Source: Azorinus chamasolen
Lineage: Eukaryota; Mollusca; Bivalvia; Cardiida; Solecurtidae
NCBI GenBank assembly: GCA_963576725.1
Contig: OY755246.1
Coordinates: forward strand, 78,251,475-78,315,474
DNA length: 64,000 nt
Direction: 5' to 3'
Shown: positions 41,401 through 53,400 of the stretch, in pieces
How the letters are laid out: each line of letters begins with the position of its first letter
Numbering within the stretch: position 1 is the first letter of the stretch
The notes under the pieces: generated by a model
Databases searched by the model: none
What the model was told of the DNA's origin: nothing
The model's input: only the letters and a program-made list of their open reading frames with translations
Position numbers and translations under genes: made by a program

Positions 41401-44400
41401 TTTCATTGTCTTATATCTCACTAACCGCTAAAGCTATTGGCATGGAATTGCACATACCCATTCAATACCATCCATACTTTCATTACGCACCCAGCCCATG
41501 TTGCCCGCAAGCCTAATGCCAAGGTCAAACGACTTAGAAATTTTACGTGCAGCTAGGCAAGCACCCACACAGGGGCATCACTGTGTCTTACAGACACAAT
41601 TTTCTAGTTTTTAGATACAACCTCTTTGAATAAATCTACCGAAAAGGAGCATTAACTAGAGAAAAGGAAAATATTAAAATTTTGTAATTTGTAACCATTG
41701 TGATAAATAGAGAATTTGCTCCTATAGGAGCAAATGCTCTATTTTATCACAATGGTTTCATAAAGTGACTTTTACAGAGTCGTCAAAAGTCGTCAATATG
41801 AGGGAATGGGTTAATGATTACATGCAATGTCTGTAAACGTTGTTATCTTCCGTTTCTCTTCTTCATAGAAAAAAGGATAATTATCGGAGTGTCAAACAAT
41901 GTAGAGCCTGATGAAACTTGGGAGTTATTCTGCATGTCATCTAAAGCCAAACTGTTGGCAAAATGATTCACAAATTAATTTTCCCGCCAGTACTCAAAGA
42001 TTCATTTATGTTTTGTCTTTTACAGGAAAAGAGTTGAAGAAATATTCATTTATGTTTTGTCTTTTACAGGAAAAGAGTTGAAGAAATGTTTCACCATGCA
42101 TATGATGGATACATCAAATATGCCTATCCGTACGACGAACTTCGTCCTCTGACCTGTGATGGCCATGATACATGGGGAAGGTAATTAGTCTAGTGATGTG
42201 CCAATTAATCGCAGTACTCAATGTTCATGTCGTGAAGGTTTTGACATAATGATCCACAAAGGACAACCCATTGTCACTAACTTATATACATGTATAAGCT
42301 TAACTGTCCTTATGAAACCATACATGCAGTTTAGCAAACAGTAAAAGCCATATATATAATATGGTCAAACATCTGATTAGCCTGTTCTATATTTATTCCA
42401 AATTTCAATACTTGCTGATTATTCATGGACAAAACACTGCCACAGTTTATAGTAGATTTATTCAAAGAGGTTGTGTCTAAAAATAGCCTGTGAGGGAATG
42501 GTCTAAAAGTAGCCTACGAGGGAATGGTCTAAAAGTAGCTTATGAGGGGATGGTCTAAAAGTAGCCTATGAGGGAATGGTCTAAAAGTAGCCTATGAGGG
42601 AATGGTCTAAAAGTAGCCTATGAGGGGATGGTCTAAAAATAGCCTATGAGGGAATGGTCTAAAAGTAGCTTATGAGGGGATGGTCTAAAAGTAGCCTATG
42701 AGGGAATGGTCTAAAAGTAGCTTATGAGGGAATGGTCTAAAAGTAGCCTATGAGGGAATGGTCTAAAAGTAGCTTATGAGGGAATGGTCTAAAAGTAGCC
42801 TATGAGGGAATGGTCTAAAAGTAGCCTATGAGGGGATGGTCTAAAAGTAGCCTATGAGGGAATGGTCTAAAAGTAGCCTATGAGGGGATGGTCTAAAAGT
42901 AGCCTATGAGGGGATGGTCTAAAAGTAGCCTATGAGGGGATGGTCTAAAAGTAGCCTATGAGGGGATGGTCTAAAAGTAGCCTATGAGGGGATGGTCTAA
43001 AAGTAGCCTATGAGGGGATGGTCTAAAAGTAGCCTATGAGGGGATGGTCTAAAAGTAGCCTGTGAGGGGATGGTCTAAAAGTAGCCTATGAGGGGATGGT
43101 CTAAAAGTAGCCTATGAGGGGATGGTCTAAAAGTAGCCTATGAGGGGATGGTCTAAAAGTAGCCTATGAGGGAATGGTCTAAAAGTAGCTTATGAGGGAA
43201 TGGTCTAAAAGTAGCCTATGAGGGAATGGTCTAAAAGTAGCCTATGAGGGGATGGTCTAAAAGTAGCCTATGAGGGGATGGTCTAAAAGTAGCTTATGAG
43301 GGAATGGTCTAAAAGTAGCCCCTATGAGGGGGGTGAGTTAACAGCAGTACTATTGCTGGCAATGAGTTTTCATACTTTACATGTATATTAGAGGAAAGTA
43401 AAATATGTTTTAACCTTTTACTCCATGAATATTTATGTAAGATATAATGACACCATGCATGAATATTATTGGGATTATTTTTTATAATGGCATACACCCA
43501 ATGAGCATTTTGACCATGGCTGAAACTGTGGAATTATATACATACATGTATTATTATTTTATAAGTAAACAGAGCAGACCCTGATTAGTCGGCTCCTACA
43601 GTAGTCAACTGATCTGGGTCTGCCCTGTTTGCAAAGGCGTAGAAAAGCATATTTATGGAGTAAAGGGTTGAATCATTCCTCGAGTTTTTAATCTTATAGC
43701 TAGGTCTGACATGACTTTAAAAAAGGCAATGTAAACTGGAATTTATACCCTGTAAATTTGGTCTAGAAAATTATTGAAGAGGCGTCAATATGAGGGAATG
43801 GTTTAAGAGGCATTTCGTATGAATTATGCCTTTAATCCAAACATATGGCTTTGAGACGATTCTAAAGAGTAATCACAGTACAGGCTTTGGTGGAGAAATA
43901 AAGGAGCTATTCATGAAAATGTTTAAATTTACACATCTTTTCTCGCTTTTCAGACGTGCTAGATAAGCTGAGTTACTAAAAATAGCCATACTAGAAATCC
44001 TTATCTGGAACACCCTTGTCTGGTGTATTCATACGCGTGATTGGGTAAAATCAATACAAGGGAAGGAACTCTTACAGAATTATACCATTTCTATAACATT
44101 TCTATAGGCAACAACCATATGAATTGAAATTAATATAAGTAATTAGCACGAATATGAAAATATATTTATCATATAAACACTTTAAAAGCCTATTTAATTA
44201 ATCGAAGATGTTTTGTAGTCACTCAGTCATTTATATTTTACGCCAAAACGTAACGTTTGTGGTTGTCATAACAAATGATGTCACGCCTAAAGTTATGCTG
44301 CAGTGTGTTGCTATTAGATATGGAAGTCGTATTACGCAATGTAAAGTAGTACTTCACAAAATTCGTTAATTTACTTGGTTTTAGGGCGTATTTCAGCGAG

Positions 44401-47400
44401 AAAAATAATCAAGCATGGGTTTTGTTAAAGACGGGGGTTCTGTACCCTCGGTTGGTCTGTTCCTATCGGAAACTCGCTAAAGCTCATTACCGACTGGAAC
44501 AGACCAACCTCGGGTATAGAAACCCCCGTCTTTAACAAAACCCATGCTTGATTCTATTCATCTGGAGCTGTGAAACTCATGTTGTGACCACTTGAGATGT
44601 GTCAACCAAACCTTATGTTGTGACCACTTGAGATGTGTCAACCAAACCCTATGTTGTGACCACTTAAGATGTGTCAACCAAACCTTATGTTATGACCACT
44701 TGAGATGTGTCAACCAAACCCTATGTTGTGACCACTTGAGATGTGTCAACCAAACCCTATGTTGTGACCACTTGAGATGTGTCAACCAAACCCTATGTTG
44801 TGACCACTTGAGACTATTCTAATGGATAATCACAATGTAAAGATTTGTAGAGGTTTAGTGACATTATCATGGTTATTACACATTTTGATCTTTTTGTCAA
44901 CCACTTTAAAGACCTTTAACCCTTTCCCTGTTCAGTGTTCGTGTAAAAAATAATGATAACATGAATATTTATTAACCAAATTTTTATAACATAATTTTTT
45001 TAAAGGGCATTTCTGTTTTGACAAGACCTGTAGAATCAAATCTGTATCATGTCATAAGCAAACAGACCAGACCCTGATGAGATGGCTCCTATAGGAGCCA
45101 ACTCATCTGGCCTACTCTGTTTGCAAATGCATGAAAAGGCGTTTAGTTGAAGGAAAGGGTTAAATTCCCATTGAAACACTTTTAAGAATAACTGATGCTG
45201 GTTTGCAAATTATACATTCAATAATCACTCATGGCAAAATTACTATTGGTAGCAGCTTGAAATACTTCATCGATCAATCATCGATTGCAATTGATAATCG
45301 GAACAACACTTATTCATACATTCATTATTTCTCTAATGAATGTCTCTGAGGGAAAAGGTTATCCCGTTCCTTGTTCAGAAAGAGAAATAATGGCATCATG
45401 AATATTTATTAGCAGAAATTTTATATTGGCATAAACACAGGAGTGTTTGGCATTGGTAGAAACTATAGAATCAAATCTATATTATTTCCTAAGCAAACAG
45501 AGCAGACCCTGATCAGACGGCTCCTACAGGAGCCATCTGATCATGGTCTACTCTGTTTGCAAATGCGTGAAAATGTGTTTATATGAAGGAAAAGGTTAAC
45601 TGGTATTCTGAGTTGGTTCCCTTTGCATGATAATCTTACCCTTTTATTCCTTTGCAAACAGAGGAGATCCAGTTCAAATAATTTTGTTATTGCATACTTA
45701 CAGTATGATACAGGAATTGAATAACTTTATATTCGTTATGGATAGAGTCATTCTTGAATAATTATCATGCATAATATGTATGCTTGAAATTTTAGTATTG
45801 GAAGAAACTGTAGAATCGGATAACTCTATAGTATTTTCATAAGCAAACAGAGCAACCCCTACAGGAGCTGTCTACTCTGGGTCTACTTTGTTTATAAAGG
45901 CATGAGTGTTTGTATGAGGGAAAGACTTAAACAGTATATTTCATCAAACTTGATGTTTTTGTTTTTAGCTCACCAGAGCACAAAATGCTTAGGGTGAGCT
46001 TTTGTGATCGCTTGATGTCCATTATGTGTCACAGTGCATCGTCCATCGTCAACAATTTGAACCTTTTAAAATCTTCTCCTCTGAATCTACAGGGTTCTCA
46101 GCTTTCATCTTTGGCACATAGCATCATCTGTAGGTCCTCTACAAAAGTTATATAAATTATGTCCCTGGGGTCAAAATTGGCCCTGCCCGAGGGGTGCATT
46201 GTTTTCTATAGAAAGATATAGTGAAAAGTTTGGAAATCTTCTCCTCTGAAACTGGAATGTTCTCAGCTTTAATATTTGGCAAATAGTATTATGTTCAGGT
46301 CCTTTACAACAGTTTTATAAATTATGCTCCTGGGTTGGTCAGTTTTCAATAGAAATATGTACATGTAGTGAAAACTTTGAAAATCTTCACCTGAAACTGG
46401 AAGGTTCTCAGCTTTCACATTTGGCACATAGCATCATGTTCAGGTCCTTTACAAAAGGTATATAAATTATACCCCTGGGTTCAAAATTGGCCCGCCTCAG
46501 GGGTGACCGGTTTCTATAGAAACATATAGTAAAATCTTAGAAGTGTTCTCTTCTGATTGTCTGATGAGCGATATCAGGGCCTCTTGTTAAGCTTTACTGC
46601 ATATATACTCCTTTCTGTGCCTTAGCAAATAGAAGCCATCTGATCGGGGTATGCTCTGTTTGCTCATGAAATAATATTATAGATCAGGGTCCATGCTTAT
46701 AAAGCTTTTAGTTGAGCCTGAGATCGTTCTCAAGCTTTTGATTGGTCAGATTTGAGCCTTTGGCTCAAATCTGACCAATCAAGAGCTTGAGAACTCAAAT
46801 CTGACCTATCAAAAGCTTGAGAACGAAACTCAGACTCAACTAAAAGCTTTATAAGCATGGACTCTGAATCTACAGTCTCTGTCTGGGCAAAAATATCCTG
46901 TTTTTGTATCTAAGTGTAAAAAATAATCAAGTTAATATTCATGGTGTTATTATTTCTTTCTTTTCAGTTACTCACTGACCTTAATCGACGCTCTTGACAT
47001 GCTGGCTATAGTGGGCAATTACACGGAGTTTCGTCGAGTCGCCCAGCTGATTTCTGATAAGATGGAATTTGATGAGGACATTAATGTGTCCGTGTTTGAG
47101 ACAAACATCAGAGGTAGACTCATTAGTCAGAGGTCCAGATAAGATGTGTAAATGTAAACATTTTCTAGAATAGCTCTTTTATTTTTCCTCCAAACCCTAT
47201 ACAATGACCACTCTATAGAATCGTCTCGAAGAGATGATTTTAAAGAGTGGTCACAGTATAGGGTTTGTAGGAGAAATTACGGTTTTAGTATTTAGGTACG
47301 TACCTTTATCTGTAGCTTTGAGGAGTGTTTACTGTTGCCATAACTAACACTTAAACTTTCATGAATATTCATCATGAATACTTATTAGCTGATTGTATAT

Positions 47401-50400
47401 AATGGCATGTAAACACAAAGTTTTTGCCATGGCAAAACATTCCAGCATTGTATGTATACATGTATTATTTCATTTATAGCAAACAGAGTAGACTCACACC
47501 AGACGGCTCCTACAGGAGCCGTCTGGTCTGGGTCTCCACTGTTTGCAAATGTTTTCATGGAGAAAGCATTGACTGTCTCTGAATCAATTCTGTTTGCAAA
47601 GTCATTAACCCTTTCCTTCATACAAACACCTTATTGCGCCTTTGCAAAGCGAGTAAACAAAGATGAGATGGCTCCTGTAGGAGTCGTCTGATTAGGGTCT
47701 GCTCTGTTTTCTTTTGGTATATGTAGTATAGATCTGACACTATGGTTTTTGCCTGAGTCAAAACGTCCTGTGTTCATATGCCATTATAGAAATCTAATAC
47801 TTACTCCATAGATACACTTTTTATGCCCCCAAGATCATATCTGGGGGGCATTTTGTTTTTGCGCTGTCTGTTTGAGGACAACTTTAACATTGATCATAAC
47901 TTTTGAGCCAGTACAGATAGTGACTTGATATTTGGCATGCATATGTATCTCATTAAGCCACACATTTTGAGGGCTGACATGACAAGGTCAAGGTCATCCT
48001 TCAAGGTCAGAGGTCAAATATATATTTCAAATCACCGACTTTAATATTTGCCATAACTTTTGAACCAGTAGAGATAGAGACTTGATATGTGGCATGCATG
48101 TGTCATATCTCATGATGCTGCACAGTTTGAGGGGTGACATGTCAAGGTCATCCTTCAGGGTCAAAGGTCATATCGGGGGCATAGTGTTACACAAACACAT
48201 CTTGTTCACTCATTTTTTTGCAAACAATGTTCACCAAGATCAGACAACTCCTATCATCAGAGTCTGCACAGTTTGCCCTCAGAATCTTTGATACCTAAGT
48301 TAGTTTTGTGTTTCTTAGAAATTAGTAGCCAATTTATACATGCACATACCAAATTACTGTTTGAGATGATAAATATGCAAAGAGGGTGGAGCCTAAATCA
48401 TAAATATTCATGGATATCCATTGTATTTTCTAGTTGTAGGAGGACTTCTCTCGGCTCATCTCCTGTATAAGAAAACGGGGATGGATTTGGAACCTGGTTG
48501 GCCATGTTCGGGGCCCCTGCTACACTTAGCGGAAGATGTTGCCAGGCGGCTGTTACCAGGTTTATTATTTGTTTATTTTCTCACAGAAGTTTTAGTCATA
48601 GGAAATGTGTTTTCAAATTCTTATCTACGCCTTTTCATGCCTTTGCAAACAGAGTAGACCCAGGTTAGATGGCTCCTAAAGGAGCTGTCTGATCAGTGTC
48701 TGCCTTGTTTGCTTATGGTATGTAATCTGTATCCATGCTTATAAAACTTTTTAGTTGAGTCTGAATTCATTATCAAGTTTTGGATTGGTCAGATTTGAGC
48801 CTTTGGCTCAAATCTGACCAATCAAAAGCTTGAGAACTCAAATCTGACCTATCAAAAGCTTTAGAACAAACTCAGACTCAATTAAAAAGCTTTATAAGCA
48901 TGGACCCTGCGTCTGATGCTGTAGTTTCTGTCAAATGTCCTGTGTTTATATGCCATTGTAAAAATGATCAACATGTTATCAACATGTTATCAATATTAAC
49001 CCTTCGCTTGCTATTCACACCAATATACCTACCAGTAAATAGTGAAGACCCAGATGAGACAGCTCCTGCATGAGCTGTCTCATCAGGGTCTGCACTATTT
49101 ACAAGTTGATTGTGCAACCAGTGCACTTGACAGCAGTGATTGCACAGCGAAATACTAGTGAAGATGTATGTAATTATACAACAGGGCATGGGTAAAGAAA
49201 GAGAAATGTATTTTAAAATTCAGCAAGCGAAGGGTTAATGATGTCATTATTTGTTTGCATGAATATTCAACAAGGAATGGATTAAACTGAATTTGAGAGA
49301 TTCTGTTTTTTACCGTACTTTGCTGGAACCATACAATGTCATTGCTGTTGTTCCAGACCTATTTACATGCAAATATTGAGATACTCAGTCTCTCCCTTCA
49401 CTGGTTTATAAAGATTAACAATTTGCCTCATGGATATTTATGTTGGAAATAATGACACCATCAATAAATAATTTATATATGACATATGAATATTTTATAA
49501 TGACATATGAATATGGAATTTTCCATCATGGCAGAAATTGTAGATTTGGATCTATCCCTTTCCCCTCATATAAACACCTTTTCATGCCTTTTCAAACAGA
49601 GTAGACCCAGACCAGACAGGAGTCATCTGACCAGGGTCTGCTCTGTTTGCTTATGACAGAATAGAGATCTAACTCTACAGTTTTTGTCGAATTGGATAAA
49701 TCCTTTTCCCCCATAGAAACATCTTCTCACACCTTTACAAACAGAGTAGACCCTGGGTCTGCTCTGTTTGCTTATGACAGAATATAGATCAAATTCTACA
49801 GCTTTTGTTGCAGCAAAAAATATCCCTTGAAAAGTTTCCATGATAAAAATCCCACTTAAGATATTCATGGTGTCCTTATTCACAAGCAAACAGAGCAGAC
49901 CCTGATCAGAGTATGAGTCATCTGGTCTGGGTCTTCTCTGTTACAATGGTATGAAACGGTGTCAATATGAAATAAAAGGTTATCTATTTGCAAACTAGTG
50001 ACAAATTAGTGATTAACCCTTTCCTTCATATAAACGTGTTTTCAAGCATTTGCAAACAGAGTAGACCCAGACCCTTATTTTTATTGACATGGATAATTGT
50101 ACAACTTTTGGTATTTATTGATGTATTAACCCTTTCCCTCATATAAACGTGTTTTCACACATCTGCAAACAGTAGACCTCCTATGGCAGCCGTCTGATCA
50201 GGGTCTGCTCTGTTTGCTAATGGAATTTGATAGATTTGTTTTTATACTTTCTAAAATGGTAGCAATGTTTTACCTTCCATAGTTTTTCATAACTATTTTG
50301 TCCATGAATATTCATTAGGTATTGAAATTTGTAATAAACATAGAACAGGGAATAACTTTAACCCTTTACTTCATGAAAATGTCTTTCTATGCTATTGCAA

Positions 50401-53400
50401 ATATAGTCTGGTCTCTTTGCTTAACCCTTTCCCTCATATAAACATGTTTTCACGTATTTGCAAACAGAGTAGACCCAGATCAGACGGCTCCTAGAGGAGC
50501 CGTCTGATCAGGGTCTTCTCTGTTTGCTTACAAAATTAGATAGATCTGTTTCTTTACTTTGTAAAATGGCTACAATGTTCGACCTTCCATGTTTCTTTAT
50601 AACAATTTTGGCCATGAATATTCAGTAGGTATTAAAATTTGAAATAAACATGGAACAGGGAAAGGGTTAAACTTTCATGAATATTCATCATGAATACTTA
50701 TTAGCTGATTGTTTATAATGGCAAGATCTGTTTCTTTGCTTTCTAAAATGTCTACAATGTTCCACTCCCATATTTCTTTATTACTATTTTGTTAATGAAT
50801 ATTCAGTAGGTATTGAAATTTTGGCTAAATATAGAACAGGGAAAGGGTTAACATGAGATAATACAGATATAATTATACTGTTTCTACTGTGGTCAAAAAG
50901 GTCCTGTGTCCATGTGCTGTTATAAAAATTAATCTAGTTAATATTCATGATGTCATACATGAATATTCATGGAGCAAAGGGTTAACACATTCCCTCCTAG
51001 TGACACATATTGGCGCTTCTGTAAAAAGCACTTTTTGTAACCATTGTGATAAATAGAACATTTGCTCGATAGGAGCTGTTGCTCTGTTTGTAACAATGGT
51101 TTCAAAACTACACAATTCTAAAATTCTCCTTTCCTGTGGTTAATGCTCCTTTTCGGTAGATTCATTCAAAGAGGATGGGTCTAAAAATAGTCTAGGAGGG
51201 AATGAGTTAACAGTAGGAGCCATCTGATCAGGGTCTGCTCTGTTTGCTAATGAAATTATATACATCTGATTCTACACTTTCTGCCACAGTCCAGAATTCC
51301 TCTGTAATAATGCTGAAAATGATTTGGCTAGTTAGTGTTCATGATGTCATAATTTCTTACATGAATATTCAATAGGGAAAGGGTTAAATAATGTTTTTAA
51401 TATACTGTTTATTATACCCCCACAAATGAAGTTTTGGTGGGGTATACTGGAGTCACAATGTCCGTCCTTCTGTTCGTCCGCCCGTCTGTTCGTCAGTCTG
51501 TCGGTCTTGTTCGGGTCATAACTTCCAAAGTATAAAAGCTATTGACTTCAACAAACATCATATACAGATAGATCACATTGACCACAAGTGCAGTGAACAA
51601 GGTTCGAAACTCTGTCTTCAGTATTTTTGGAGTTATTGCCCTTTGTTATTTTTCTCAAGATCTGGCTTGTCCGGATCATAACTTCCAAAGTATAAAAGCT
51701 ATTGACTTCAAACTTTGTACACAGAGAGAACACATTGACCACAAGTGCATTGCACAAGGTCCATAACTCTGTCTTCAGTATTTTTAGAGTAATTGCCCTT
51801 TGTTATTTTTCTCAGAATCTGGCTCGTCCGGATAATAACTTTCGAAGTATAAAAGCTATTGACTTCAAACTTCATATACAGATAGAACATATTGACCACA
51901 AGTGCAGTACACAAGGTCCATAATGCTGTCTTCTGTATTTTTGGAGTTATTTCCCTTTGTTATTTTTGTCAAAATCTGGCTTGTTTTAATAAAAAAAAAA
52001 AAAAATCCGGAGCTTTTCTCTTTCATACATCAACGAAACCTTTTTAAATTTTGCAGTATTGTTGAACACCTTCTGCACCTGCAATAAAGGTTTTGAATGA
52101 ATGATCTCCCTTATCGTGATATAACAAATGAAAATTTGGCGGTCGGAAGCTTTATTTCTATAACCCCATCTCTGTATCAAATTTGCTAGTGGGGGTATTA
52201 ATCACCCTTAGTGATAGTTATAGTTTCCTTTATAGCTCATCTGTTGTTTGAAGAAAAATATATGAAATATTGTCGTAGCTCCGGTATCCATGTTGTCATG
52301 GTAGTTGTCATTGTCAACAGTAACTTAAGCATTGGCGGCTCTAATCGAACAGTCAAGCGTTAGCACCATTAGATGGTGCTTTTGTTTATATAATTATTAC
52401 TTTGCATGTTTCATTGCAGCATTTGATACACCTACTGGTATGCCGTATGGAACTGTTAACTTAAAACACGGAGTGCCAAAAGGGGAGACCACCATCACAT
52501 GCACAGCAGGTATCGGAACTTTTATTGTCGAGTTTGGCGCTCTAAGTAAGCTCACAGGAGATCCCATATTTGAGAAGGTGGCAATGAGAGCTATGAGAAG
52601 TCTGTGGAACTTAAAGTCAACTATTGGACTGGTAAGAATATGGAGTGTAATTTTGAGCTTGTGTGTGGTTTACGTGCCTTAAAACGAATTTATGCGCGAT
52701 AAAAACGGAAAACAGTGCCCATAATGAGACGCATAAATTAAATATTTTCAGACAATTGTTTCATTAGTTTTCATCAAACTTTGTGGCGTCTTGCGGAGAC
52801 CATTATAACAAAAAAGTTTCGATGTATAGTTTTGTAGAGAAATGTGAATTATCCCTTGCCCTCATATAGACATCTTTTCACACCTTTGTGATCAGAGTAG
52901 ATCCAGATCAGATGACTCCTACATGAGCTGTCTGATCAGTATCTGCTCTGTTTGCTTATGAAATTATATGAATCTGGTCCTGCAGATTTTGCAATAGACA
53001 TTATAAAAATGTTTTTTAACCCTTTACTATATAAATATGCCTTCCTACACCTTTGCAAACAGAGTAGACCCAGATCAAATAGCTCCTATAGAGGTTGTCT
53101 GATCAGGGTTGGCCCTGTTTGCCTATGGTATGGTATAGGCATGGTTCTGCAGTTTTTGTCCTACATGAATATTCAAGGAGTAAAGGGTTAATGCTTAACC
53201 CTTTCGCTGCCAAACTCTGTCGTCTGCTAACTTTGTCGTCTGCTACAAATTTTCATTTTTTTATTTTCTTCATTTTTGTTTCAAAAACATAGTAACAGTA
53301 ACAAACAGTTTGGATCCAGATGAGACGCCGAGTTACTCGGCGTCTCATCTGGATCCAAACTGTTTGCATAGGTAATCACAGATCCGGCATTGGCAGCGAA

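Larger units (their letters stand above)
31868..41607 (+). mobile_element. HEL-1 element, outer element of the nest
   Basis: 5' ATGCCCCCGTTGACGATAGT and CAGGGGGCAT (hairpin), CATGTCCGTCTGTCCGTG tract. The internal unit contains GTGCAGTTGGTTGTCACAG, CTTATATCTCCCTAACCA, GCATATACACATTAAATACC and GCCCGCAAGCCCAAGGTCAA, with seven or so copies before and after the insertions. The 3' end has AGGGGCATCAC, hairpin TGTGTCT-TAC-AGACACA, ATTTTCTAG. Inside it are two HEL-3 elements (32155-33286, 33811-37944) and one HEL-2 (38262-41372, itself hosting a third HEL-3). The element without these insertions would be about 1.4 kb. It occupies EDEM2 intron 1. Confidence 0.85.
31843..41814. mobile_element. TTAA-MITE family B split by a 9.7-kb HEL-1 nest
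   Basis: Left part: TTAACCCATTCCTCCATAGG and TTATT. The right part resumes at 41608 with TTTTTAGATACAACCTCTTT, palindrome AATTTGCTCC-TATAGGAGCAAATG, and ends GAGGGAATGGGTTAA. Joined, the halves match intact family B copies (GGCTATTTTTAGATACAACC). Confidence 0.85.

Noticed and set aside
44592..44822. 76-codon frame with a Cys-containing 12-residue repeat
   Set aside because: It is a read-through of the 36-bp tandem repeat derived from FB-1; no flanking gene structure.
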